From: Lachnospiraceae bacterium
GTDB lineage: Bacteria; Bacillota; Clostridia; Lachnospirales; Lachnospiraceae
DNA length: 64,000 nucleotides
Reading direction: 5' to 3'
Assembly (NCBI GenBank): GCA_022845955.1
Contig: AP025576.1
Coordinates: 2,232,001 to 2,296,000 of the forward strand
Of this stretch, positions 9,443-18,672 are shown piece by piece; the first letter of the stretch is position 1, and each line of letters starts with the position of its first letter. The notes below the pieces were generated by a model. That model saw nothing but the letters and a program-made list of their open reading frames with translations, was not told the DNA's origin and did no database searches. The translations under genes and the position numbers were made by a program.

Positions 9443-10732
9443 ATGATGCAGGAATGGTTCAAAAAGGCCAGGCTGGGGATTTTTATCCATTACGGAATCT
9501 ATGCCGTGGGAGACGTATCGGAGTCCTGGTCCTTTCATAACGGAAATATTTCCTATGAGGATTACATGAAGCAATGTGAAGGCTTTACCGCTTCCCAATA
9601 CGATCCCGCCGCGTGGGCGGCGCTTTTTGTGAAGGCGGGGGCGCAATATGTGGTGATGACCGCAAAGCACCACGACGGGATGGCTCTTTTTGATACCCGC
9701 TACAGTGATTTAAGCGTGGTGAAGAAAACGCCGGCGGGAAGAGATCTGATACGGGAATACAGCGATGCCATGCATGCGGCGGGGCTGAAAACAGGAATCT
9801 ATTTTTCCCTGATTGACTGGTCGGATCCCCGCTACCGGAGTGTATATCCGGAAGGGATGAAAAAGGAGGACTGCCGGAAGGATATTTACGGATCCCCCGC
9901 GGGAGGGGAAGAGGATCCGGATGCCTGGGAAGAATTCCTGCGGTTTAACGACCGGCAGCTGGAGGAGCTGATGACGGGGTATCAGACCGTGGATCTTTTG
10001 TGGTTTGACGGTGACTGGGAACGCAGCGCCGCACAGTGGCGTATGCCCCGGTTCCGGGAATACCTTCATTCCCTGAACCCCAACGTGGTCTTAAACTCAC
10101 GGATGCAGGGCTACGGGGATTACGAGACGCCCGAACAGGGAATCCCCCTTTACGGGCCGGAAGGGGAATGGGAATTCTGTACCACCATTAATGATTCCTG
10201 GGGATACCGTCCCAGCGACAATGCCTATAAAACGAGCGGCCAAATCATCCGTATGTTCTGCGACTGCATCACGCTGGGAGGCAGGCTCCTGCTGGACGTA
10301 GGTCCCAAAGAGGACGGGACGCTGGATGAGCGTCAGGAAAAAGTATTGCTGGATCTGGGAAGCTGGATCCATGATCATGAAGAAGCGGTGTACGGAACCG
10401 GGAAGGGCCTGAGCTATCATCAGTTCCTGGGAGGAAGCACGATTTCCGGGGATCAGGAGACGCTGTATTTAATCGTGTATGACAAACCCCTGGAAACCGT
10501 GTGCGTAAAGGGACTGAAAACGCCGGTAAAGCGGGTGACGGTGCTGCACAGCGGGGAAGAGCTGTCCTTTCGCTATACCGGCGCCCTGCCCTGGAGCGGG
10601 ATTCCCGGAACCCTGTGGATAGGGGCGCAGCATATGCATCTGCATCCCTTTGCAACCGTGCTGAAGGTGGAGCTGGAAGGAAAAATAACCTATAATCTGG
10701 GACATGGAGAGGCGGTAACGAACAATGACTGA
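9443..10732 (+). CDS. Alpha-L-fucosidase, GH29 (first copy)
   Basis: Glycoside hydrolase of 429 residues expected to release L-fucose from glycans. Family features are WFKKARLGIFIHYG at the N-terminus, YVVMTAKHHDGMALFDT, and the nucleophile region LLWFDGDWE with Asp189 the probable nucleophile. Also present are LNSRMQGYGDYETPEQ and the cofactor-free C-terminal motif LLLDVGPKEDG. It has no signal peptide, so it should act in the cytoplasm on imported substrate. A short beta-rich tail follows the barrel. The ribosome site CGGAGG precedes the ATG pair at 9443. It overlaps the next GH29 gene by eight bases, indicating translational coupling. The linkage it cleaves cannot be read from sequence. 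Confidence 0.9.
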   Translation: MMQEWFKKARLGIFIHYGIYAVGDVSESWSFHNGNISYEDYMKQCEGFTASQYDPAAWAALFVKAGAQYVVMTAKHHDGMALFDTRYSDLSVVKKTPAGRDLIREYSDAMHAAGLKTGIYFSLIDWSDPRYRSVYPEGMKKEDCRKDIYGSPAGGEEDPDAWEEFLRFNDRQLEELMTGYQTVDLLWFDGDWERSAAQWRMPRFREYLHSLNPNVVLNSRMQGYGDYETPEQGIPLYGPEGEWEFCTTINDSWGYRPSDNAYKTSGQIIRMFCDCITLGGRLLLDVGPKEDGTLDERQEKVLLDLGSWIHDHEEAVYGTGKGLSYHQFLGGSTISGDQETLYLIVYDKPLETVCVKGLKTPVKRVTVLHSGEELSFRYTGALPWSGIPGTLWIGAQHMHLHPFATVLKVELEGKITYNLGHGEAVTNND

Positions 10733-12119
10733 GAAGGAAAAGCAGGAAGAAACGGTGCAGGAGGGTGTACATAATTACAGCGCCGCAGATGCCTATGTGT
10801 GGCCGGAGGACCCGAAGGTGCGGCAGAAGCTGGAGTGGTTTCAGGATCAGAAGCTGGCGCTGATGATGCACTGGGGGCCTTATTCCCAGCTGGGGCTTGT
10901 GGAGTCCTGGGCCTTATCGGATGCCGACGCGGAATGGGCGAGAAAAGGTGTGGACTGGGAGGCGAGCGGAGAAGAGTTTAAGGAACAGTACTTCGGTTTA
11001 AACAAGACCTTCAATCCCATCCGGTTTGAACCTGAGAAATGGGCGGATACGGCGGCGGAGGCAGGAATCCGCTATCTGCTGTTCACCACCAAGCATCACG
11101 ACGGCTTCTGCATGTGGGACAGCCGGTATTCCGATTACCGGATTACCGCGGAGGACTGTACTTTCCACACGCACAAATATGCGGATATCTGCGGGCATTT
11201 ATTCGAAGCCTTCCGTAAAAGAGGGATCGGGATCGGCGCCTATTTTTCCAAAGCCGACTGGCATGTGGACAGCTACTGGAAAAAAGGCTGTGCCAGGGGA
11301 GAATATATGTGGCGCGGCCCTTCCTATGATCCGTCTGCATACCCGGAGGAGTGGGAGCGGTTCGTGACGTTTACGCAGAACCAGATCAAAGAGCTGGCCG
11401 GCCGGTATGGAAAGCTGGATATCATGTGGTTTGACGCAGGATGGGTATGCCCGCAGTCCGGCCAGGATATACGCCTGGGCGAGGTGATAGAGGAAATACG
11501 CAGTTGGCAGCCGGGAATGCTTTGTGCGGACAGGACGGTGGGCGGGCCGTATGAAAATTATGTTACACCGGAGCAGTGCGTGCCGGATCAGCCCCTCGGC
11601 GTGCCGTGGGAGAGCTGCATTACGCTGGGAACTTCCTTCTCCTTTGCCTATGAGGATACCTACAAAAAGCCCAGGGAGCTGCTGCTGCTGCTCATTGACA
11701 TCGTGGCAAAGGGCGGAAACCTTGCCATTAACGTAGGCCCGCAGCCTGACGGCAGACTGCCCGCAGGGGCGGCGGAATCCCTGAAGGGTATGGGGAAATG
11801 GCTGAAGGTATACGGCGATGCCATTTACGGCACACGGGTATGCGCTCCCTATAAGAAGGGGAATATTGCCTTTACCCAAAAGAACGGAACGGTCTATGCG
11901 CTGGAGTTGTTCCCGGAGGAGGATTCCCCGGTCCCGGAGGAGGTATGGATTCCCTGGGACGGGAAAGTGGGGAGGGTGATCCTGCCGGATTCCGGGAAAG
12001 AGATCCCCTTTACCGCAAAGCAGGGAGGCCTTCTTGTTGCCATGCCTCCTGCACAGGAAAAAACGGCACCAATAGCCAGAGTATATGCACTGCAAAGGGA
12101 AGAAGGAGCAGAGAGCTGA
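10725..12119 (+). CDS. Alpha-L-fucosidase, GH29 (second, divergent copy)
   Basis: Second GH29-type enzyme, 464 residues. It has KLALMMHWGPYSQLG and SWALS, then FTTKHHDGFCMWDSRYSDY and FSKADWHVDSYW. The nucleophile region is KLDIMWFDAGW, with Asp237 as candidate, and the family tail motif is LAINVGPQPDG. It differs clearly from the copy just upstream, with an N-terminal extension of about 35 residues and different loops. Different linkage or aglycone preference is therefore likely rather than simple duplication. There is no signal peptide. The start lies inside the end of the preceding gene, and the stop overlaps the next start as TGATG. Family membership is well supported; the exact sugar is inferred. 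Confidence 0.87.
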   Translation: MTEKEKQEETVQEGVHNYSAADAYVWPEDPKVRQKLEWFQDQKLALMMHWGPYSQLGLVESWALSDADAEWARKGVDWEASGEEFKEQYFGLNKTFNPIRFEPEKWADTAAEAGIRYLLFTTKHHDGFCMWDSRYSDYRITAEDCTFHTHKYADICGHLFEAFRKRGIGIGAYFSKADWHVDSYWKKGCARGEYMWRGPSYDPSAYPEEWERFVTFTQNQIKELAGRYGKLDIMWFDAGWVCPQSGQDIRLGEVIEEIRSWQPGMLCADRTVGGPYENYVTPEQCVPDQPLGVPWESCITLGTSFSFAYEDTYKKPRELLLLLIDIVAKGGNLAINVGPQPDGRLPAGAAESLKGMGKWLKVYGDAIYGTRVCAPYKKGNIAFTQKNGTVYALELFPEEDSPVPEEVWIPWDGKVGRVILPDSGKEIPFTAKQGGLLVAMPPAQEKTAPIARVYALQREEGAES

Positions 12120-13153
12120 TGAATAAGATAATAGGATATGTAGGCACCAGGGATCTGGCAGGGATGCGGAATGCGGATATCCGCAGCCTGGATGTGATCA
12201 ATATCGCGTTTGGACAGGTGAAGGATTCCCGCATGGTGTGGGAGGAAACCGGCGCGAAGGAAGCGCTGGAAAGAATCCGCGGGATTCATCCCGGCATAAA
12301 GATCCTGCTTTCCGTTGGCGGCTGGGGAGCCGATGGGTTTTCCCAGGCGTCCCGCACCGGGGAAGGAAGGGATAACATGGCGCGCAGCGCCGCGGAACTC
12401 GTTCAGGAATACGGGCTGGACGGCATTGACATTGACTGGGAATACCCGGGTACCTCTCTGGCGGGCATCGGTTCGGATCCGGAGGACAAGGAGAACTTTA
12501 CACGGCTTCTCCGGGCGGTCAGGGAAACGCTGGACCGTGCGGGAAACGGGTATATGCTCACCATCGCGGCCGGAGGGGACACGTATTTTACCGCGCAGAC
12601 GGATATGAAGGAAGCGATCCGGTATCTGGATTATGTCCAGCTGATGGCCTATGACCTGCAGGGCGGTTTCCAGAAGGTGACCGGTCACCATGCGGCCCTC
12701 TTTTTCGGCAGAAGGAACCTGTCCGACGCCTGTGCGGATAAAGCGGTAAGGCTTTTTATGGAAGCGGGGGTTCCCGCAGAGAAAATCGTGCTGGGCATCC
12801 CTTTTTACTCCAGGAAATGGGAAGATGTGAAGGGCGGCGGCACCGGGCTGGGACAGGAAGCCCTCACCATGGGAGGTTACGGGCCGGACTACGGGGAACT
12901 GACAGCATCCTATATCGGAAAAAACGGCTACTGCCGCTATTGGGATGAAGAAGCAAAGGCTCCCTACCTGTTTGACGGGAAAACCTTCATCAGCTATGAA
13001 GATCCGGTATCCATCACGGAAAAAATAACTTATTGCCGGGAAAAAGGCCTGTACGGAATCATGTATTGGGAATATAAATGCGACTCCGCCGGTGTGCTGA
13101 CAGGCTTCATCCGCGGAAAAATGGACAGACTGGCGGAAGAAAGGCGGAAGTAA
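12119..13153 (+). CDS. GH18 family glycosidase (chitinase-like or endo-beta-N-acetylglucosaminidase)
   Basis: TIM-barrel hydrolase of 344 residues. The GH18 signature DGIDIDWEYP is complete, with Glu108 as catalytic acid. The second strand motif ILLSVGGWG and the YVQLMAYDL strand are also present, and the barrel ends at IMYWEYKCD. No signal peptide or binding module is present, so it should act on GlcNAc-containing material already imported. Cleavage within a GlcNAc-GlcNAc core next to the fucosidases is the favoured inference. The ATG overlaps the preceding stop by one base (TGATG) and follows AAGGAGC. A longer frame from 11945 was discarded because it runs inside the fucosidase gene. Confidence 0.9.
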   Translation: MNKIIGYVGTRDLAGMRNADIRSLDVINIAFGQVKDSRMVWEETGAKEALERIRGIHPGIKILLSVGGWGADGFSQASRTGEGRDNMARSAAELVQEYGLDGIDIDWEYPGTSLAGIGSDPEDKENFTRLLRAVRETLDRAGNGYMLTIAAGGDTYFTAQTDMKEAIRYLDYVQLMAYDLQGGFQKVTGHHAALFFGRRNLSDACADKAVRLFMEAGVPAEKIVLGIPFYSRKWEDVKGGGTGLGQEALTMGGYGPDYGELTASYIGKNGYCRYWDEEAKAPYLFDGKTFISYEDPVSITEKITYCREKGLYGIMYWEYKCDSAGVLTGFIRGKMDRLAEERRK

Positions 13154-13156
13154 GGA

Positions 13157-15844
13157 ATGGTATCAGCGCGCTTTCAGGCATATGCCCTGAAGAAATATGC
13201 AGAGAGAGAAGACTTTTACGCCCCCCTTCGGGAGGAGATCGAAAACGGGCTTTCCGGCTGTACCGGCGATGAGGCGGTCTGTATGAAGTTCCTCTATGGC
13301 ACCATGCCGGTGCGGGATGCCGGAGAATATGATTTTTCCACCTTTCTCGGTTTTGTGCGTCATTCCCTGTGGCTGCGGGAACATGTGGAATGGTGCAGGG
13401 AGCTGCCGGAGGATATTTTTGCGGACTATGTTCTGTCTTACCGGGTTAATAACGAGGGTATCAGTGACTGCAGGGCCTTTTTCTATTCCCGGATCCGGGA
13501 CAGGATCGACGGCCTGGATCCGGCGGAGGCGGTAAAGGAAATAAACTACTGGTGTGCGGAACATGCGGCATATGAGGCGACCGACGAACGAACGGCTTCC
13601 CCTCTGACGGTGTACCGTTCCGGGAAGGGCCGCTGCGGGGAAGAATCGGTGTTTGCGGTTACGGCTTACCGGAGCGCAGGCATCCCGGCCAGGCAGATCT
13701 ATACGCCCCGATGGGCGCACTGTGACGATAATCATGCCTGGGTGGAGGTGTATATCCGCGGCACATGGTATTTTCTGGGCGCCTGTGAACCGGAGGAGGT
13801 GCTCAATAAAGGATGGTTTGCCGAACCCGCCAGCCGGGCCATACTGATTCACAGCCGGGCCTTCAGCGATTTTTCCGGCGGGCCGGCGCAGGAAAGCCGG
13901 GAACGGAGCATAAGGCTGCAGCAGAACGGGGGCGTCGAACGCGGCGAGTTCCTGTATAAGGACGGAGCGGTGGTATATTACAACAATACGCCGGCGTATG
14001 CCGGAACGTGCCGCCTTGGGATCACGGTTACGGATGAGCAGGGGCGGCCCTGCGGATATGCGGGCGTGGCGGTGGAAATCCTGAATATGGCCGAATATTA
14101 CCCTGCCGCCGTACTCACCGCCGACGGACAGGGAAGGGTTGAAATCACGGTTGGAAGGGGAACGGTCAGCGTGCGGGCGTGGAAGGACGGCCGGTTTGCG
14201 GAAACCCTGGCGGCCCTGCCGGAGGAAACGGAAATCAGGCTGACACCGAAGCTTTCGGCTGCGGAATCCGATTGGGTGCCGGATATATGGGAACAGGAAG
14301 AATGGATACCTCCGCAGGAATATCCCATGCATCCCGGCATACAGACGGAGGAGCAGAAGCGAAGAAAAGAACAACGGTCTGCCGAAGCCGCCATATCCAG
14401 GGAACGCCGTTTTGCCGCTTATTATAAAGAAGAGATAGCGGCACAATATCCGGAAGAGGCTTCTATGCTGCGCCTTGCGGGAGAAAATTTTGAAGAACTT
14501 CACGCATTCCTCAGCCAGGACGGCAGGGAGGAGAGAAAGCGCCTGCTGCATTCCCTTTCGGTGAAGGACTATAAGGATCTGAAGAAAGAAATACTGGAAG
14601 ATCATCTCCTGTGCGAAAGAGGGGACTTGCCGGAGGATATCTATGTACCATACGTTCTGTGCCCCAGAATCGGCAGAGAAGAGCTGACTGCCTGGCGCAG
14701 CTATATCCGGGCTTATTTTACAGAGGCGGAGAAAAGGGAATTCCGGGAACATCCCGTCAGGATCCGGCAATATATACAGCAGAATATCCGGTATGAGCCG
14801 GAACGGGATTATGCATCGCTTTGCGCAACACCAGTAGGCTGCCTGAAACTGAGACATGGAAGCCCCGAAGCGCAGAAAATCCTGTTTACAGCCATATGCC
14901 GCAGCCTGGGCATTCCGGCAAGACTGAACCGTGCTTCCGGGGAAGCGGAATATTGGACGGGGGATGCCTTTGCAGCAGCGGTATGGACAGAGAACAAGGT
15001 TGAGGATGCTGTCGGAAACAAAGCCGGCAGGAAGGCCGGAGGGGAAATCAGGAAGGTAACCGGAGGAGAAAACGGAAACGGCGCCGGAAACAGCCAGCCG
15101 GCGCTCGTGCTTACGGCAAATGACGGCAGCAGCTGGACATATTATCACAACTGGACAATCGGCAGGCTGGAGGGTACCTGTTTTCGTACCCTGGATTATG
15201 AAGGCTGCCGGCCGGAAGGAAATTCGCTGCGTCTGGATCTGGGGAAAGGTATTTACAGGCTGCTTACCGTCCGGCGCAGGACGGACGGGAGCCAGTGCGT
15301 TTTCCGCAGGACGTTTGCCCTGGAAGCGGGGGAAGAGAAACGCATAAAGCTGGAATGGCCGGAAGACGGGAAGGGGGGAACGCTGCGAAGTATTCCTCTG
15401 CAGGATTTTGCCCTGAAGGAGGAAAACGGGAAGGCTGCGGTGCTCTCCGGCCTGACGGCGGACGGGACGGCGGCCCTGGCCTTCCTCGGCCCGGGAGAAG
15501 AACCGACGGAGCATGTGCTCAATGAGCTGCTGGACTGTGCACCCCGGTGGAACAAGAGCGGCCCGGGACTGGCGGTGATCCTTCGCAGCCCGGAGGAGTT
15601 GGAAAACAGGACGCTGCAGAAGGTGCTGGACAGCATTCCCGGTATCCGCGTATACGTCGCCGGGCATGAGGATCGGGAAAAAGCGGCGGAAAGCATGGGG
15701 GTGGATAAGGAAAAGCTTCCTGTGCTGATCCTTGCGGAAGACGGGCCGGCCGGAATATACGCCTGCGCCGGCTATCATGTGGGGAGCGTGGAGCTTATGC
15801 TCGAGATAACACAGCGGCGCAGGAAAGCCAATACCCCGTTGTAA
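13157..15844 (+). CDS. Large transglutaminase-like domain protein
   Basis: Protein of 895 residues. The first half contains a transglutaminase-like (papain-fold) domain with Cys160 in GRCGEES and His193 in DDNHAWVEV. The third position falls in YFLGACEPEE, where Glu211 replaces the usual Asp. A middle section looks like a small beta domain. A second, degenerate copy follows near residues 500-610 (VGCLKLRHGSPEAQKILFTA, LGIPARL), without the Cys-His pair. The C-terminus resembles a thioredoxin-like fold lacking CXXC. There is no signal peptide. It may act as a peptidase, deamidase or amide hydrolase on glycopeptides, which would fit the next gene, but this is inference. Confidence 0.8.
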   Translation: MVSARFQAYALKKYAEREDFYAPLREEIENGLSGCTGDEAVCMKFLYGTMPVRDAGEYDFSTFLGFVRHSLWLREHVEWCRELPEDIFADYVLSYRVNNEGISDCRAFFYSRIRDRIDGLDPAEAVKEINYWCAEHAAYEATDERTASPLTVYRSGKGRCGEESVFAVTAYRSAGIPARQIYTPRWAHCDDNHAWVEVYIRGTWYFLGACEPEEVLNKGWFAEPASRAILIHSRAFSDFSGGPAQESRERSIRLQQNGGVERGEFLYKDGAVVYYNNTPAYAGTCRLGITVTDEQGRPCGYAGVAVEILNMAEYYPAAVLTADGQGRVEITVGRGTVSVRAWKDGRFAETLAALPEETEIRLTPKLSAAESDWVPDIWEQEEWIPPQEYPMHPGIQTEEQKRRKEQRSAEAAISRERRFAAYYKEEIAAQYPEEASMLRLAGENFEELHAFLSQDGREERKRLLHSLSVKDYKDLKKEILEDHLLCERGDLPEDIYVPYVLCPRIGREELTAWRSYIRAYFTEAEKREFREHPVRIRQYIQQNIRYEPERDYASLCATPVGCLKLRHGSPEAQKILFTAICRSLGIPARLNRASGEAEYWTGDAFAAAVWTENKVEDAVGNKAGRKAGGEIRKVTGGENGNGAGNSQPALVLTANDGSSWTYYHNWTIGRLEGTCFRTLDYEGCRPEGNSLRLDLGKGIYRLLTVRRRTDGSQCVFRRTFALEAGEEKRIKLEWPEDGKGGTLRSIPLQDFALKEENGKAAVLSGLTADGTAALAFLGPGEEPTEHVLNELLDCAPRWNKSGPGLAVILRSPEELENRTLQKVLDSIPGIRVYVAGHEDREKAAESMGVDKEKLPVLILAEDGPAGIYACAGYHVGSVELMLEITQRRRKANTPL

Positions 15845-15890
15845 GCCAAGGGGACGCCAAAGGGGCAGCGAAGCAATAAAGGAGCAGGAA

Positions 15891-17306
15891 ATGATATCGG
15901 TTGTAAAAAAGAAAAACGAGACCTATTCCATCGATTTTGTATGGGAAAAGGATACCCATATCCGCAGCTACAGGATGGGGCTGGAGAAGGTTTTTGAAGG
16001 AAAATACCTGGAAACCATGCTGGTTCCGCTGCGCGGCCAGGCCGTGCTGCTGGCAGGCTGCGGCAAAGAGGAAGAGCTGGGGCTTTTACAGGTGAAGGAA
16101 ATAACGGCCGCTGTTTCCCGGCGGTGTAAGGAATTGCATATCGGGGAGATTTCCCTGGATCCCGGTTTTTTTGTAAAGAAGCTGGGGAAAAAAGCGGTTA
16201 CGGCTGTGGTATTAGGGCTGGGTCTGGGCGGCTATTCTTATACATATAGGAAAACGGAGAAGGATACCGCTTCGGACTGTAATTTCCAGCTGGAAAATGG
16301 GGAAGGCTTTGCGGACAGCCTGCAGGAAGGACGGGAGCTTTTAAACGGGATCCTCTTTGCCAGGGATATGGTGAATACGCCGGGCAACCATTTGCGCCCT
16401 ATGGATTTTGCAAGAAAAATTACAGACTACGTGGACGGCGGCGATGTGGAAACGGAATTGCTGGTATACGGACAGCTGCGGGCTTTGCGGCTGGAAGCGC
16501 TTTATGGCGTGGGAGGCAGCAGTGAATATCCGCCCTGCCTGCTTATCCTGCGGTACCGGGGCGCTCCGGGAAGCAACGATATTTATGGACTCATCGGAAA
16601 GGGGATCACCTGTGATACGGGAGGCTATTGTTTAAAAGAAAGCTCCTCCATGGCAGGGATCAAAGGGGATATGGCAGGAGCCGCCGCGGTGGCCGCCGCC
16701 GTTCATGCGGCAGCGGCGAGAAAGCTTAAGGTGAATATCACGGCATGCCTGCCGCTGAGTGAAAACCGGATTTCCCAATCGGCGCTGCTGCCCGGCGATG
16801 TCATTACCGGTTATTCCGGCAGGACCATAGAGGTGCTCAATACGGACGCGGAGGGCCGGCTTGTGCTGTCGGATGCGATCAGCTACGGGATCCGCAGGGA
16901 AGGCATTACCAAAGTGCTGGACATCGCCACCCTGACAGGCGCTGCGGCGCAGATGCTGGGGAATACCATCGGAGGAACCATGTCCGACGACGAGGCGTTT
17001 TATCATATGTTTGAACGGGCGCAGACCTTTTCGGCAGAACGTTATCTGCGGCTGCCGTTCGGTAAAGAGCATGAAAAAATGATAGACAGCGATGTGGCGG
17101 ATGTCAAAAATATCGGCGGCGGATGCTGCGGGACGATTACGGCCGGGCTTTTCCTACGCAGATTCTGTGAAGGTAAGCCCTGGATCCACATGGACATTGC
17201 AGGAACCGCATGGTGCGGGACTCCCACCTATGCCTTTGAAAGCAAAGGGGCAACCGGCGCGGGCGTGACAACGCTGTATTATCTGCTGAAGGAGGCGCAG
17301 CTATAA
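15891..17306 (+). CDS. M17 family leucyl-type aminopeptidase
   Basis: Cytoplasmic metallo-aminopeptidase of 471 residues that trims N-terminal amino acids from short peptides. The M17 signature NTDAEGRLVLSDA is complete. Metal ligands and the active-site Lys are seen in GKGITCDTGGYCLK and in GDMAGAAAV. The length matches the family (about 480-500). It follows the transglutaminase-like gene by 46 bases behind AAGGAG, so it is the last gene of the operon before the terminator at 17355. An aminopeptidase co-transcribed with fucosidases and a GH18 enzyme argues that the imported substrate carries amino acids. Confidence 0.92.
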   Translation: MISVVKKKNETYSIDFVWEKDTHIRSYRMGLEKVFEGKYLETMLVPLRGQAVLLAGCGKEEELGLLQVKEITAAVSRRCKELHIGEISLDPGFFVKKLGKKAVTAVVLGLGLGGYSYTYRKTEKDTASDCNFQLENGEGFADSLQEGRELLNGILFARDMVNTPGNHLRPMDFARKITDYVDGGDVETELLVYGQLRALRLEALYGVGGSSEYPPCLLILRYRGAPGSNDIYGLIGKGITCDTGGYCLKESSSMAGIKGDMAGAAAVAAAVHAAAARKLKVNITACLPLSENRISQSALLPGDVITGYSGRTIEVLNTDAEGRLVLSDAISYGIRREGITKVLDIATLTGAAAQMLGNTIGGTMSDDEAFYHMFERAQTFSAERYLRLPFGKEHEKMIDSDVADVKNIGGGCCGTITAGLFLRRFCEGKPWIHMDIAGTAWCGTPTYAFESKGATGAGVTTLYYLLKEAQL

Positions 17307-17354
17307 TCGGAAGCCGTACGGCAAACACATTGATATAAAAAGGGCGGAACTAAA

Positions 17355-17380
17355 AAAGCCGGGCAGGAATGCCCGGCTTT
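17355..17380 (-). terminator. Bidirectional intrinsic terminator between aminopeptidase and lacI-type genes
   Basis: A perfect 11-bp stem, AAAGCCGGGCA (17355-17365) with TGCCCGGCTTT (17370-17380), closes a GGAA loop. On the minus strand the stem continues into TTTTTTAG, a good U-tract ending the LacI-family gene. On the plus strand the tail is only TTTCT but may still end the aminopeptidase transcript. Confidence 0.85.
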
Positions 17381-17455
17381 CTAAACCTATCGAGGAAGCG
17401 GCCTTTTAGCTGGTATCATGACAGGAAACGGACATGCATCATAAAATAAACTGAT

Positions 17456-18493
17456 TTATAATACGCCGCCTGTTGAGGAACGGAATATAGTCTGGGAAGA
17501 AATATAGACAATTTCCGGACGCGTGTCGGGATGTTCGATGCGGTATAAAATCTGCAGGGCAAGCCGAAGCCCGATATCCTGGTTGAATACCTGCACGGTA
17601 GTCAGTTCCTCTGCCAGAGGGCTTTCCATATTTCCGTCAAACCCGGATACCGCAACGTCCTCCGGTATCCGCAGCCCGCGTTTTAACAAAAGCTGCATCA
17701 GAAGGCAGGCCACGTAGTCGCTCACACAGACAAAAGCGTCCGGCATGAAGGGAAGGGTATTGAGAAAAGCATCGATTTCTTCTTTATGCGTATCGGTTCC
17801 GATGGAGCCGGTGAGGGACAGCTCAGGACAGGGCGAAAGACCGTGACGTTCCAGCGTTTTGCAGAACCCCTCGTACCGTTCGTAATTGGACTGTGCATAA
17901 CGGATGTCCCCGATAAAGCCGATTTTAGTGCGCCCCTGCTTCAGCAGATGCTCCGTAATCTCCGAAATGCTGCTGCTGTTTTCCATCAGAATCAGATCGC
18001 CGTTCAGCGAGGAGGGCGGAACAGATGTGGCGGTATCCAGAAAAACCTTGGGAACGGGAGCCTCTGACAAAAGGCGGATCAGCTGCTCGTTATATACATT
18101 CATGACAATAATCCCATGTGTATTTCCGTTTACCAGGGAGTCGGGCAGCGTATAATCCCTGTCAATGGCAGAAGGCAGATACGTATACATCAGATTGACC
18201 TTATGAAAGGATAGCTCCTTTGCAATCTGGTGGATAATATTCATCCAGAAAATAGAAGATTCCGGCCGGCAGACGGCAACCGCAATATTAACCGGAGGCG
18301 CGGCAGTCTCCGGTGACGGGGGAAGGAAAGCGCATTCCGGGAATTCATAACCCAGTTCCTGCGCTTTTGCAAGAATCTTCCTGCGCAGGTTATCGGAAAC
18401 ACCTTTCTGACCGCTGAATACCTTCCAGACAGTGGTGCGTGATATACCGAGGGAATTGGCAATATCCTGCAGTGTGACCTTTTTCATAACCAT
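17456..18493 (-). CDS. LacI-family transcriptional regulator
   Basis: Repressor-type protein of 345 residues. The N-terminal helix-turn-helix reads VTLQDIANSLGISRTTVWKVFSG, followed by the hinge region and a periplasmic-binding-protein-like sensor domain (PVNIAVAVCRPESSIFW onward, and VAVSGFDGNMESPLAEELTTV near the end). The first Met is at 18493 and a second at 18487; neither has a clear ribosome site and the second gives the more usual N-terminus. It is convergent with the fucosidase operon and is the best candidate for its regulator. Its own leader carries TGTTCAC/GTGAACA arms that resemble hexamers found near the operon promoter. Confidence 0.9.
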   Translation of the reverse strand: MVMKKVTLQDIANSLGISRTTVWKVFSGQKGVSDNLRRKILAKAQELGYEFPECAFLPPSPETAAPPVNIAVAVCRPESSIFWMNIIHQIAKELSFHKVNLMYTYLPSAIDRDYTLPDSLVNGNTHGIIVMNVYNEQLIRLLSEAPVPKVFLDTATSVPPSSLNGDLILMENSSSISEITEHLLKQGRTKIGFIGDIRYAQSNYERYEGFCKTLERHGLSPCPELSLTGSIGTDTHKEEIDAFLNTLPFMPDAFVCVSDYVACLLMQLLLKRGLRIPEDVAVSGFDGNMESPLAEELTTVQVFNQDIGLRLALQILYRIEHPDTRPEIVYISSQTIFRSSTGGVL

Positions 18494-18577
18494 ACCAATC
18501 TGCGCGCTGCGCTGCGCGCCAAAAGCAGAAAAAGAAACGGAAGCCGGACCGCATTATTACAGCTTCCGATAAGCTAC

Positions 18578-18608
18578 TGTTCACGGCAGCAGGCAAAGGC
18601 CGTGAACA
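18578..18608. repeat. Perfect 10-bp inverted repeat in the lacI-type leader
   Basis: The arms TGTTCACGGC (18578-18587) and GCCGTGAACA (18599-18608) are separated by 11 bases. They lie within the untranslated leader of the LacI-family gene. It may be an autoregulatory operator. It may instead be a relic of the repeat family seen at 26674-26806, with which it shares TACTGTTCAC. Confidence 0.6.
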
Positions 18609-18672
18609 ATAACGGCGATACCGGTAAAAGACAGGCTTGCAGAAGGAGGAACCAGCCTGTTCCAGTTATATT

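Noticed and set aside
13163..15778. 871-codon open frame on the minus strand
   Set aside because: It lies fully opposite the transglutaminase-like gene, has no recognisable domain and is rich in Arg, Pro and Phe as expected for an antisense shadow of GC-rich coding DNA.
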